A DNA stretch of 64,000 nt, taken from Mesobaculum littorinae. GTDB lineage: Bacteria > Pseudomonadota > Alphaproteobacteria > Rhodobacterales > Rhodobacteraceae. The position numbers and the translations under genes were made by a program. The number at the start of each line of letters is the position of its first letter. Positions within the stretch are counted from its first letter, which is position 1. The stretch covers positions 62,001-126,000 of the forward strand of contig NZ_RQXX01000003.1 in the NCBI RefSeq assembly GCF_004011175.1, given 5' to 3'. The notes under the pieces are model-generated. The model worked only from the letters and a program-made list of their open reading frames with translations. It searched no databases and was not told the DNA's origin. Positions 33,731 to 42,090 of this stretch are shown one piece after another.

Positions 33731-34621
33731 TTACTGGCTGTCTTCCATCTCGCCTTCGGCAGCGGGGGCTGCGGGATCGGCGGCCATGCCGGTGCCCGTC
33801 GCCGTGCCGGTGGCGCCCATGTCGCCGGTCGCAGCCGGATCGTTCTGCATGGCGTTCTGCTCGGCTTCCTGCTCCTGCTCTTCGGCGGTCACGAACTCAG
33901 GCGCATTCTCCAGGTCTTCCTGGGTCGAGGAGGTCACGAGACGCAGGTCGCCGTTCTCGTCTTCCACCACTTCGATGCTGTCGATCTCGATCGCGACCAG
34001 CTTTTCGCCGATGCCGAGGAAGCCGCCCACACCGATCACCACGCCTTCAACGGTGCCGTCGAAGTTGATGATGAAGTTGTTGATGTCACCCACGGTTTCG
34101 TCGGTGTCGTTATAGACGGTCGCACCCATCAGCTCGTTGGCGAGGATCGTGTTGTCGCCTTGCATGGTGATCTGACCCTCGACGGGCTGAGCGGCCTCTT
34201 CGCCTTCGGCCTCTTCGCCTTCGGCCATGTCGCCTTCGGCGGCCATGGTGTCGGCGTCGGTGGTCATGTCGGCGCTAGCGTCGGCGTCAGCATCCATGTC
34301 ACCGCCGGTGGTGGTGGTCATGGTGTCGTCGCCATCGGTTTCCGCTTCGATCTCGGCTTCGGCTTCATCAGCGGCGGCGTCCATCTCGGCGCCGGCCTCT
34401 TCGGCCTCCTGCTCGATCTCGTCGCCGGCTTCCTCGGCCTCTTCGGCGATGGCGTCACCAGCGGCTTCGGCGGTGTCGGCCGCCTGCTCACCGGTGTCTT
34501 CGGCCTCTTCCAGAACCGTGCCGTCCTCATTGGTGTCCTGCGCCGCGGCATATCCCAGCGGGGTGCTGGCGAGCAGAGCAATCAGGGCGATGCGGCTGGT
34601 GGATTCGAAAATACGGGGCAT
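33731..34621 (-). CDS. Secreted, highly acidic PRC-barrel domain protein
   Basis: 296 residues. The signal peptide is MPRIFESTSRIALIALLASTPLGYAAAQ. Residues about 28-150 are an extreme Glu/Asp/Ala-rich low-complexity segment (EEAEEAGDEIEQEAEEAG and similar), probably helical or disordered. About 150-225 form a PRC-barrel (LMGATVYNDTDETVGDINNFIINFDG; VGGFLGIGEKLVAI). The tail is again acidic with Met/Gly/Thr-rich stretches. PRC barrels bind partner proteins or RNA; here the protein is periplasmic or envelope-associated. The acidity is typical of salt-exposed Rhodobacterales. It has its own terminator and appears monocistronic. Confidence 0.88.
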   Translation of the reverse strand: MPRIFESTSRIALIALLASTPLGYAAAQDTNEDGTVLEEAEDTGEQAADTAEAAGDAIAEEAEEAGDEIEQEAEEAGAEMDAAADEAEAEIEAETDGDDTMTTTTGGDMDADADASADMTTDADTMAAEGDMAEGEEAEGEEAAQPVEGQITMQGDNTILANELMGATVYNDTDETVGDINNFIINFDGTVEGVVIGVGGFLGIGEKLVAIEIDSIEVVEDENGDLRLVTSSTQEDLENAPEFVTAEEQEQEAEQNAMQNDPAATGDMGATGTATGTGMAADPAAPAAEGEMEDSQ

Positions 34622-34753
34622 TACTGTCCTCCCGGAAAAGGCCCACGGCGTTCGACCGTCGGGCTGGTGTCGGTTTATGTGCGACTAAACCAACGTTAGG
34701 GATTTCGGTTCCTTAGATCGGCGAAAGCTCGCCTGACCGCCCCGTTTTGCCAC

Positions 34754-35023
34754 TTAGCGAAAGATCAGCCGCACGAGGATCAGAAGCGCGACCGCCCCCA
34801 GAAATGCCGCCAGCAGAAGAACCAGCAGCCCGCCGCCGACGATCACCCCCAGCCCCAGCGCAGCCGCCACGAAGGGCAGCGCGACCGCGCCCAGCACGCC
34901 CAGCGCCACCAGCCGGGCCCGGTGCCCCCCCGCCACGACACTGGCGATCCACCCCACCACGGCGCCGACCAGCGCCATGACAACAAGCGCGAAGATCCCC
35001 AGCGCGCCAAGAACGTCTTCCAT
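34754..35023 (-). CDS. Small membrane protein, possibly GlsB/YeaQ-like
   Basis: 89 residues that are almost entirely hydrophobic, with three predicted membrane helices (IFALVVMALVGAVVGWIASVVAGG; VALGVLGAVALPFVAAALGLGVI; LLVLLLAAFLGAVALLILVRLIF). The glycine-rich pattern recalls transglycosylase-associated/GlsB-type membrane proteins, but the match is loose. It lies between the acidic PRC protein and a divergent secreted protein. Function unknown. Confidence 0.7.
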   Translation of the reverse strand: MEDVLGALGIFALVVMALVGAVVGWIASVVAGGHRARLVALGVLGAVALPFVAAALGLGVIVGGGLLVLLLAAFLGAVALLILVRLIFR

Positions 35024-35120
35024 CGGTTCGACCTCTCCGTCCTGATACCTGGCCTTTTAATAGCTTCTTAAGCATCGGCGCCTACCCCGGAAAGCTGACC
35101 GGACCGGACGGGCGATTTCG

Positions 35121-35780
35121 ATGCTTCGAATTTTCTGCGCCTTACTGCTCTGCCTGACATGGGCCACGCCCCGCGCCATGGCGCAGGCCTGGCCGCGCGA
35201 GGATGGGGCGGGCTTTGCCTCGATCTCCACCGAATTGACCGACGGCGCCGGGGGCCTGCGGGACTGGAGCAGCGTCTACCTGGATTACGGCCTGACCCCG
35301 CGGCTGTCGTTTTCGTCCAAGATCGGCGGGCGCGCGGACCTTTCCGCGCATGAGGCCTGGGCCAGCCTGCGCGTCCCCCTGCCGCTGACCCTGCCCGGCG
35401 TGGCGTCGCTGCGCGGCGGGCTGGGCAGGTGGGCCGATGACGGTCGCCCGACCGTTTCGACCCTGCGGCTGGGGGCCGCGTGGGGCAAGGGGCTGTCGCC
35501 CGGCGACCGCAGCGGGTGGGTGGAGCTTGACGGCCTGGCCGAACTGGCGCGCGACCGCGGGCGGGTGAAGCTGGCGGCGACCCTTGGCCTGAACCTCGAT
35601 CATGGCGGGCACGCGATCCTGCAGGTGCGGGCCGAACCGGGCGCCGGGGGGCAGGGCCTTACGCTGGCGCCCAGCTACGTGCATCCCCTGCACGGCGCCA
35701 CCAAGCTGCAGCTGGGGCTGCTCTGGACCCCGTCCGAAGGCGAGGCCGGCCTGATGCTCGGCTCCTGGCTCGAGTTCTAG
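35121..35780 (+). CDS. Secreted protein, possible outer-membrane beta-barrel
   Basis: 219 residues with a signal peptide (MLRIFCALLLCLTWATPRAMAQA). The mature part alternates polar and hydrophobic residues in short strands (AGFASISTELTDG; WSSVYLDYGLTPRLSFSSKIGG; KLQLGLLWTPSEGEAGLMLGSWLEF). It ends in phenylalanine, the BAM-recognition signature of outer-membrane barrels. The length would suit a barrel of about 8-10 strands. It is divergent from the small membrane protein. I do not recognise a named family. Confidence 0.7.
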   Translation: MLRIFCALLLCLTWATPRAMAQAWPREDGAGFASISTELTDGAGGLRDWSSVYLDYGLTPRLSFSSKIGGRADLSAHEAWASLRVPLPLTLPGVASLRGGLGRWADDGRPTVSTLRLGAAWGKGLSPGDRSGWVELDGLAELARDRGRVKLAATLGLNLDHGGHAILQVRAEPGAGGQGLTLAPSYVHPLHGATKLQLGLLWTPSEGEAGLMLGSWLEF

Positions 35781-35871
35781 GGGCAGCGGGCGCGGGTCAG
35801 TCATGCGCCGCGGATGTCACGCGCGGGCGGCGCCGGGATGCCCCGATCGGACCCCGTCACCGACGCGCCTG

Positions 35872-36468
35872 TCAGACACGCTCCAACGCGGCGTGGTGCA
35901 GCGCGACCTCGCCAGCGCGGGCGGCGCGGACCCGGGCCGCGACCTCGTCCGACACGGCGGCCGCGCGGTCGGGCGACTGGTTACGGCGCGGCAGTTCGAC
36001 CTTGCCGAACCGCTCGGCCAGGAACGCCTCGAACCGGTCCCAGGCCTCGTAGGCAAAGACATGATCGGGCGGCGCCACGTCTTCGCCCGCCCCGACGAAA
36101 CGGTCCTGCGATCCGATCTGTGCAAAGGGCCGGGGCGTGGGAACCAGGGTTTCCAGCAGGAACTCCTCGGCTGTCACCCCGGCGGCGCTGCGGGGAGAGC
36201 CGCGCGCCTCGTCCCGACTGCGATAGCGATACCAGCTGAGCAGCCTGTCGACCGGCTCGCGCAGCACGAGGAAGACCTCGGGGCGCGGGCCGTGGCGGGT
36301 CAGGATCGGCTCCATCTTCCTGCGGTAGACCGGCACCGTCATGTGCTTGAGCCCCGGCGGCGATGTCGCTTCCAGCCCCGCGCGGCCGCGCAGGGCGGCC
36401 TCGACCGCGGTCGTCCCGGTCTTGGGCACGGCCAGAAAGACCAGAGCCTGCTTGTCGAAATAGAGCAT
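35872..36468 (-). CDS. Sulfotransferase family protein
   Basis: 198 residues from the ATG at 36468. The 5'-phosphosulfate-binding loop is VPKTGTT (14-20) and the 3'-phosphate-binding region is VFLVLREPVDRLLSWYRYR. Both are diagnostic of PAPS-dependent sulfotransferases of the Sulfotransfer_2 type. The protein is short for the family but ends naturally. It lies 128 bp downstream of the large beta-helix gene on the same strand. Sulfation of an exopolysaccharide or other extracellular glycan is a plausible but inferred role. Confidence 0.85.
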   Translation of the reverse strand: MLYFDKQALVFLAVPKTGTTAVEAALRGRAGLEATSPPGLKHMTVPVYRRKMEPILTRHGPRPEVFLVLREPVDRLLSWYRYRSRDEARGSPRSAAGVTAEEFLLETLVPTPRPFAQIGSQDRFVGAGEDVAPPDHVFAYEAWDRFEAFLAERFGKVELPRRNQSPDRAAAVSDEVAARVRAARAGEVALHHAALERV

Positions 36469-36596
36469 CGCGCGCCCTTCGTGAAACCTTGCCGGCCCCA
36501 GCCTATCACGCGCGACGCCCGCCGCCATAGCGGCCGCTCCGCCCCCAACCCGACCCCGCCCGGGCGCAGGCGCCGCGGGGCCGGGAAAGGGCAGCC

Positions 36597-38888
36597 TCAG
36601 TAGGGGCGGTCCATCCGGACGGTCAGCTGCACCTTGCCCTTCGTCGCCTCGGGGAACTGCAGGCGGACCTGGTCGTTGCCCGCGCCCTGCATCACGTCGA
36701 TCCCCGGCATCACGTATTGCGCCACGTTCGCACTGTTGCGCAGCCGTCCCTGCGGGGTCAGCGCCTCGACCGTGCGGGTCCAGCCGTCGAAGGGCAACCA
36801 TGCGCCGGGGGTCAGCGTCCAGGTTCCCTGCGGAGTGGTCTGGGTGAACTCCAGCGTGACGGGGTTCACCGTCTCCTGGTCGACACCGTTGAAGGTGTTG
36901 CCCCGGAACTCGATAAGCCGCGACCGCGACATATCCAGCGCGCCGTCGGCGGCGTTCACCCGGTCCACCCGGGCGATCGCCCCGTTCAGAGTGCGGAACA
37001 CGTTGCCGGTGACGCTGAGACCCTGCACGAAATGCCCCTGCCCGCGCGGCCGGATCACCAGCCACGAAAACGATCGCGCGACATCGTTGGCGGTGAAGAT
37101 GTTGCCGGTGATCGTCAGGGCACCAAACGAAAAGTCATTGCCCTGATCCGGCGTCGCGTCGTGTTCGTTCGACCACTCGACGATGTTGTTGTCGATGTAG
37201 TTGCCGGTGATGAAGGTCTTGCAGTTGGTGCGGGTCAGCAAGAGCCCCGCCTGGCGGGGCGAGTTGTCGAAGGAATCGCCCTGGAACCAGTGGTTGCCGG
37301 TGATCGAGTTGCCCGCCCCCGCCAGCACCATCGAAATCCCCATCCGGGCAAAACGGTTGTCGCGGATCTTGGGGTCGTTTTCGTTGACGTTGATCGCCAC
37401 CGACTGGCGTTGCGTCGATCGCACCCCCTGCTCGTTCGAGATGAACTCGGTCCGGTCGACCTGCAGGTTCTGGCAGCCGCTGGCATGCGAGGTGATGCCG
37501 CGGTGGCGCGGCTTGTTGAAGACGCAGTCGCGCACCTGGAACGTCTTGCCCTGCGGCGCCAGCAGGATGCCCGAGGCAACGCCGTTCAACTGGAACTCGA
37601 TATCCGTCAGCAGGAACTTCGACAGCACCTCGAAGCCCGAGAAATCCAGCAAGTAGCGGAACCTGGTAAACCCGTAATCCTGGGTCGACGCCGCTGCGTA
37701 AAGCGGCTGCGACAGCGTGACGGTGCCCGCCGCGGCGTTCTTGGCGCGCACGTAGACCTCGCGCCCGACGCCCTGGCCCGATACCCGCGCGCCCACCTCG
37801 ATACCGCCGACACTGGCCACGTTCGTCAGAACGTTGGGCGAGCTGCGGTTGTAGCGCGCGCTGCGCGTCACCGTCGACACGCCCCAGGCAGCCCCGTCGC
37901 GGGCCTTCAGTTGGCCGTTGCGCACGACGCGCCGGATCTCGAAGCTGCGGGGGCTGCCCACCACGGCGGCCACGTCGATGGGCGCGTCGATCTCGATCTG
38001 CCGACCGCCCAGGTCCAGGCTGTCGTGATCGACGTTGTTGAAGAGCGCCTGAAGCGCCTTCTTCAGGCCCGTCTCCTCGTCCCCGAAGGCGGCGGCGTAG
38101 GACGGAAAGTCGAAGTTCCGGCGCAGGACCAGGCGGCGTGCGGCGGGCATCTCGACCCGGCCCACGAACCGCGCGGGGCTTTCCAGCGTAACGTCCCGAT
38201 CCAGGCGGAACACGCCTTCGGGAAAGACCAGCGCCCGGCCGTCCGCCGCGGCATCCGCGGCCTCGACCGCGGCGCTGTCGTCGGTCGATCCGTTGCCGCG
38301 GGCGCCATAGTCGCGCACATCGACGAAATCCAGCATCTCGGGCAGGAAGGCCGTGGTGATATCCTCGATCACCAGATCATCGATCCGCACAACGCCGCCG
38401 GTGGGGCCGGTCAGGTCCAGCCCGAAATGGCCGTAAAGCGGCTGCCGTCCCCAGACCATGTCGACCCCGCCGCGGTTGCCGACGCCGATGATCGCCGACA
38501 CCTCGACGACCTCGCCATACGAGGTCAGCGCGACCGAGGGCCCGGTCTCGGTCAGCCCCCCGACATGGGCGCCCCCCGCCCCGCCGGCCCAACCGGCGAT
38601 ACGCACCGACGGCAAGTTGCCCGAGATCGCCTTTACCCGCGTCCGGACGCGCAGGTAGGTGCCCGGCAGGATCGGCGTTTCGCCGGTATAACGCAGCCGC
38701 TGGACCGAGTCGGTCTTGACCAGTTCGAGACAGCCGCCGAAATCCTGGTCCGCCGGAACATAGGCGGCCGAGGCCGCCGTGTCGTAGGTTGCCGTGCCCG
38801 GCGTGCCGTTGCCGCGTGAAAACACGTCCAGCCCGTTCGCAAAGGGCGGCGGCATCAGTTCAAGCCCGTCGGTGATCGCCTTGTTCAT
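36597..38888 (-). CDS. Right-handed parallel beta-helix protein, GH28/pectate-lyase-3 related
   Basis: 763 residues from the ATG at 38888. An N-terminal beta-sandwich (about 1-190) precedes the Pectate_lyase_3 entry motif VDVRDYGARGNGSTDDSAAVEAA. A long beta-helix follows with repeated N-x-F/I coils (ITGNHWFQG; FITGNYIDNN; LTITGNIFTAND; LSVTGNVFRTLN; EFRGNTFNG) and a C-terminal sandwich. Such proteins bind or depolymerise polysaccharides, and the architecture recalls phage tailspikes and secreted depolymerases. No N-terminal signal peptide is present, so export would need a type I system or another route. The sulfotransferase gene follows it. Confidence 0.85.
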   Translation of the reverse strand: MNKAITDGLELMPPPFANGLDVFSRGNGTPGTATYDTAASAAYVPADQDFGGCLELVKTDSVQRLRYTGETPILPGTYLRVRTRVKAISGNLPSVRIAGWAGGAGGAHVGGLTETGPSVALTSYGEVVEVSAIIGVGNRGGVDMVWGRQPLYGHFGLDLTGPTGGVVRIDDLVIEDITTAFLPEMLDFVDVRDYGARGNGSTDDSAAVEAADAAADGRALVFPEGVFRLDRDVTLESPARFVGRVEMPAARRLVLRRNFDFPSYAAAFGDEETGLKKALQALFNNVDHDSLDLGGRQIEIDAPIDVAAVVGSPRSFEIRRVVRNGQLKARDGAAWGVSTVTRSARYNRSSPNVLTNVASVGGIEVGARVSGQGVGREVYVRAKNAAAGTVTLSQPLYAAASTQDYGFTRFRYLLDFSGFEVLSKFLLTDIEFQLNGVASGILLAPQGKTFQVRDCVFNKPRHRGITSHASGCQNLQVDRTEFISNEQGVRSTQRQSVAINVNENDPKIRDNRFARMGISMVLAGAGNSITGNHWFQGDSFDNSPRQAGLLLTRTNCKTFITGNYIDNNIVEWSNEHDATPDQGNDFSFGALTITGNIFTANDVARSFSWLVIRPRGQGHFVQGLSVTGNVFRTLNGAIARVDRVNAADGALDMSRSRLIEFRGNTFNGVDQETVNPVTLEFTQTTPQGTWTLTPGAWLPFDGWTRTVEALTPQGRLRNSANVAQYVMPGIDVMQGAGNDQVRLQFPEATKGKVQLTVRMDRPY

Positions 38889-39158
38889 CGCATTCCCTTT
38901 CCCGTCGCCGCCCGCCCGCAGCACGCCGCCCTTCCGGGCCCCGCAGGTCAGGCGGGGGCTTGGGGCGTGCGCTGTGGAGCGGGTCGGATGGCCAGAGCCC
39001 GCGGCTCCGGATCGGGCGAAGGGATAGCAGGACGGGCGTTAACCCCGCCGCAACCCTGCGTACGGTGGTGTGCCCGCCGCAACGGTCGGGACGATATGGC
39101 GGGGGGCACGGGCGGGTTTCGCTTCCCGCCGCCCGCCCGGGCGCCTTTTCCGGAGGCC

Positions 39159-39674
39159 TCAGGCGCCCACGGCGTCGGCGGTCAGCAAGCGCACGGCGCC
39201 AATGCGCCAGCCCTCGGGCGTCGCGATCATCTCGTAGTCCAAAAGGTGCAGCGCCCCCGATGAATCGCGGACCATAACCTTCTGATGCAGGCCGCCCGCG
39301 ACCTCGCTCAGCCCGAGGAACTCGACCTCGGCCGGGCGATGCACCATCGGGTAGCCGTTGCGCACCATCGCGCCGAAACGGTCGGGCGAGCCGAACATCG
39401 CCTGTATTCCCGGCGCGGCAAAGTCGAAGGCGGTGACGAAATCATCGGCACGGAAGGCCGCGAACTGATCCCCGATCACCGCCGCGATTGCCGCCTCCCT
39501 GCCCGCCTCGGCGCCCACGTCCGCCCCCTGTTTGGCCGCCTCCCCCGACGCCTGCGCGTCCTGCGCCCCCGCGGGCGCCCAAAAGCTGGCAGACAGGGCA
39601 AGGCCGCAGCCCATGAACAGGGCAAGGCGCAGGTCGAAAAAAGTGCAGCATGCGGGAAAGGGTATGCGGGGCAT
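39159..39674 (-). CDS. DUF4864 domain protein, exported
   Basis: 171 residues. An N-terminal hydrophobic signal (ALFMGCGLALSASFWAPAGAQ) is preceded by an unusually long, cysteine-containing start. The DUF4864 block reads AFRADDFVTAFDFAAPGIQAMFGSPDRFGAMVRNGYPMVHRPAEVEFLGL. The fold is likely NTF2-like and the protein periplasmic. It is monocistronic, divergent from the CHAD gene at 39809. No activity is known for the family. Confidence 0.88.
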   Translation of the reverse strand: MPRIPFPACCTFFDLRLALFMGCGLALSASFWAPAGAQDAQASGEAAKQGADVGAEAGREAAIAAVIGDQFAAFRADDFVTAFDFAAPGIQAMFGSPDRFGAMVRNGYPMVHRPAEVEFLGLSEVAGGLHQKVMVRDSSGALHLLDYEMIATPEGWRIGAVRLLTADAVGA

Positions 39675-39808
39675 AGGCAGGCATCCAGGTCTGGCGTTTC
39701 CGTTACGTCATGCGTAGTCACGTAGCCTGGCGCCCGGCGGTTTCAGCCCAGGGACCGGAACGGCTCACGCATCCGTGAGTTAAGCGACAGAAGCATGCGG
39801 AGCCCCTG

Positions 39809-40717
39809 ATGTCCTACAGCCTCAAGCCCGGGTCGGAATCACTGCAATCGGGTCTGCGCCGGATTGCGGCGGATCAGCTTGAGGCCGGGATCGCCGCGCT
39901 CGACGCACCGCTCTCCGACAGCGACACCGATCTTCATGCCGCGGTGCACGACGCCCGCAAACGGGTGAAGAAGCTGCGCGGGTTGATGCGCCTCGTCCGT
40001 CCCGGGTTCGATGGCTACGCGGGGGAAAACGCCTATCTCCGCGATTCCGCGCGTCTTCTGTCCGAGTTTCGCGACCACACCGCGCGGATCGACAGCTACG
40101 ACAGCATCACCTCTGCCGACACCACGCTGGACCGCAGCAGCCTGGGCCCGATGCGCCGGCAGCTGACGATGGAGCGGCGCGAGGCGGCGACCGGCTCGGA
40201 CCTCGGCGACCGCATCGCCGGGTTCCGCGACGCGCTGAAAACCACGCGGGGCCATGTCGGCGACTGGACGCTCAAGGGCAAGGACGACGAGATCCTTGCC
40301 GACGGGCTAAAAACCACCTTCGCCCGTGCCCGCGACGCGATGGAGACCGCCCGGTCGGGCAATTCCGGGCGGGCGGGCAACCCCGAAGACATGCACGAAT
40401 GGCGCAAGCGGGTGAAGTATCACTGGTATCATGCCCGCCTTCTGCGCAGGCTGTGGCCGCCGGTCATGGCGCCGCATATAGACGCGGCGGACCGGCTGGC
40501 CGACACTCTTGGCGCGCATCACGACCTTGTCGTCTTCGCCCCCCTGATCGGCTCCGCGCCCCTGAACGACACGGCGCGCGCCGCGCTCGCCGCCTCGGTC
40601 GAGGCTCAGGCCGCCGCCCGGGCGGACGACGCCCGGGACCTGGGCGCACGCCTTTTCGCGCCCCATCCGAAGTGGATCGCGAAAACATGGTCCCAGTGGT
40701 GGATGCTGGCCCGGTGA
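39809..40717 (+). CDS. CHAD domain protein
   Basis: 302 residues, almost wholly a CHAD helical domain. Conserved histidine and basic positions lie in LHAAVHDARKRVKKLRGLMRLVRP (residues about 48-70) and MHEWRKRVKYHWYHARLL (about 197-213). CHAD proteins bind polyphosphate or similar polyanions through these positively charged surfaces. No polyphosphate kinase or triphosphatase (CYTH) gene is adjacent. A ParA-like gene follows 77 bp downstream on the same strand. Confidence 0.93.
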   Translation: MSYSLKPGSESLQSGLRRIAADQLEAGIAALDAPLSDSDTDLHAAVHDARKRVKKLRGLMRLVRPGFDGYAGENAYLRDSARLLSEFRDHTARIDSYDSITSADTTLDRSSLGPMRRQLTMERREAATGSDLGDRIAGFRDALKTTRGHVGDWTLKGKDDEILADGLKTTFARARDAMETARSGNSGRAGNPEDMHEWRKRVKYHWYHARLLRRLWPPVMAPHIDAADRLADTLGAHHDLVVFAPLIGSAPLNDTARAALAASVEAQAAARADDARDLGARLFAPHPKWIAKTWSQWWMLAR

Positions 40718-40794
40718 CGGGCCGGGGGCCCTCAGCGCCCTTGCGCCCGCCCCACGCCGCGCCCTAACGTTGCGGCACCGCAGCGAGGGGCACC

Positions 40795-41424
40795 ATGGCC
40801 GGACATATCCTGACACTTGCCCAGCAGAAGGGCGGCGCCGGAAAGACCACGCTGGCGGTCAACCTCGCCTGTATCGCAGCAACGCGGGGGTTGCGGGTGG
40901 CCCTGCTCGACACCGATCCGCAGGGCAGCCTGGGGCGCTGGTTCATGACCCGGCGCGACCGGGTCGAGGATCCGGGTTTCACCTTCTCGACCGCCAGCGC
41001 CTGGGGGGTGTCCTACGAATGCGACAAGCTCGTGCGCGACCACGATCTGGTGGTCGTCGACACTCCGCCCAAGGTCGATGCCGACCTGCGCCCCGCGCTG
41101 CGCGCGGCCAGCCTTATCGTTGTGCCGGTCGCGATTTCGCATCTCGACCTCTGGGCACTGGGCTCGGTGCTGGAGCTTGCCCAGCGGGAACGGCGCGCGA
41201 CCCGCGTCGTGCTGAACCGCGCCGCTCCGCGCGCCCGGCTGACCGGGGACGTCGAACGCGCCATAGCCGAGCTCGACACCGAGCGGGCGCAGACGATCAT
41301 CCGCAATCGCGTGATCTATGCCGAAACGCTGGGCCACGGCGCCGGTGCGGCCGAAACCAAGCCCACCGGCCCCGCCGCGGCCGAGATGGCAGCGCTTTGG
41401 GACGAGCTTGCCGCGGTGCTCTGA
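40795..41424 (+). CDS. ParA family ATPase (orphan)
   Basis: 209 residues. The deviant Walker A is KGGAGKTT (12-19), switch I/Walker A' is LLDTDPQGSLGRW, and Walker B is LVVVDTPPK. This is the compact ParA form without an N-terminal DNA-binding domain. No parB follows, so it is an orphan that may position a protein complex or cell structure rather than segregate DNA. It may be co-transcribed with the CHAD gene. A bidirectional terminator separates it from the convergent csp gene. Confidence 0.9.
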   Translation: MAGHILTLAQQKGGAGKTTLAVNLACIAATRGLRVALLDTDPQGSLGRWFMTRRDRVEDPGFTFSTASAWGVSYECDKLVRDHDLVVVDTPPKVDADLRPALRAASLIVVPVAISHLDLWALGSVLELAQRERRATRVVLNRAAPRARLTGDVERAIAELDTERAQTIIRNRVIYAETLGHGAGAAETKPTGPAAAEMAALWDELAAVL

Positions 41425-41503
41425 CAGGCATGCGACGGGGGCGCACGGGCCCGCCGCGCCCCGCACCGCCATGACGCATCGCCCTGACGGCCCGCCGCAC
41501 ACG

Positions 41504-41527
41504 AAAACGGGCGCCCAAGGGCGCCCG
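41504..41527. terminator. Bidirectional-type terminator between ParA and csp genes
   Basis: CGGGCGCCC (from 41508) pairs perfectly with GGGCGCCCG (to 41527) around AA. AAAA precedes it, giving TTTT for the leftward csp transcript, and TTTTT lies 6 bp downstream for the rightward one. Confidence 0.8.
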
Positions 41528-41574
41528 ATGCGGTTTTTCATGCCATGCCCGGGGGGCCTCCCCGCGCCGGGGCT

Positions 41575-41781
41575 TCAGGCGAGGGCGAGGTTGGTCGCGC
41601 TCTGGCGCCCGTCGCGGCCCGATTCCAGGTCGAAGGTCACCTTCTGATCGTCCTTGAGGCCCGTCAGGCCCGCCCGTTCGACAGCCGAGATGTGGACGAA
41701 GACGTCCTTGCCGCCGCCTTCAGGCGCGATGAATCCAAAGCCTTTGGTGGTGTTGAACCATTTCACGGTACCAGTGGCCAT
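41575..41781 (-). CDS. Cold-shock protein, CspA family (copy 1)
   Basis: 68 residues, a single OB-fold cold-shock domain. RNP1 is KGFGFIAP, RNP2 is DVFVHIS, and it starts MATGTVKWFNTTKGFGF. It binds single-stranded nucleic acid and melts RNA structure. The ATG at 41781 is preceded by GGGAG. About 300 bp of leader/promoter sequence separate it from the divergent RND operon, consistent with a long csp 5' leader. It is nearly identical in design to the second copy at 48066. Confidence 0.95.
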   Translation of the reverse strand: MATGTVKWFNTTKGFGFIAPEGGGKDVFVHISAVERAGLTGLKDDQKVTFDLESGRDGRQSATNLALA

Positions 41782-42020
41782 TTCCGTAGTCTCCCAATCG
41801 TGTCGTCGCTGTTCGCAGCAGTGCAACAGCCTGGCGCAGTCAGGTCTTGATCGAAGGCCTGCACGCCCGCAAAGCGGCGGACAGCACCCGACAGATCGTA
41901 ACGTCGCGGTTCAGCGGTATGAGGCGAGAGATGATTCGCTGCAAGCGTGAATTGGCCCCCGGCCATTCGCCTGCGCATCTCCGCCCGTCTGGCCCGGATC
42001 GACCCGGCTGGGCCCCGATC

Positions 42021-42072
42021 CGCGATCCCACGGAACCCCTGCGGCCCAGCTTTGTTGGCCGGTGGGATTGCG
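42021..42072 (+). promoter_or_regulatory. Stem-loop in the leader of the RND efflux operon
   Basis: CGCGATCCCAC (42021-42031) pairs with GTGGGATTGCG (42062-42072) along 11 bp with one G:U pair in plus-strand RNA, leaving a 30-nt loop. It ends 19 bp before the adaptor start. It could be an operator for a repressor or a leader hairpin affecting translation. The rest of the 41782-42090 gap holds the two divergent promoters and no gene. Confidence 0.4.
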
Positions 42073-42090
42073 GGACGCGAAGGGACGGGC

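Noticed and set aside
33626-34699. A 357-codon plus-strand frame opposite the PRC-barrel gene
   Set aside because: The leftward frame has signal peptide, PRC barrel and a proper terminator; the plus frame is the Gly/Val/His-rich complement of acidic codons.
36717-38819. A 700-codon open frame on the plus strand opposite the beta-helix gene
   Set aside because: Its translation is Arg/His/Asp/Gly-rich without domains and mirrors the strong GC codon bias of the leftward gene, which has clear beta-helix motifs.
40795-41424. Plasmid or chromosome partition locus
   Set aside because: There is no parB, parS-like palindrome cluster or replication initiator nearby; the ParA is an orphan beside CHAD and csp genes.
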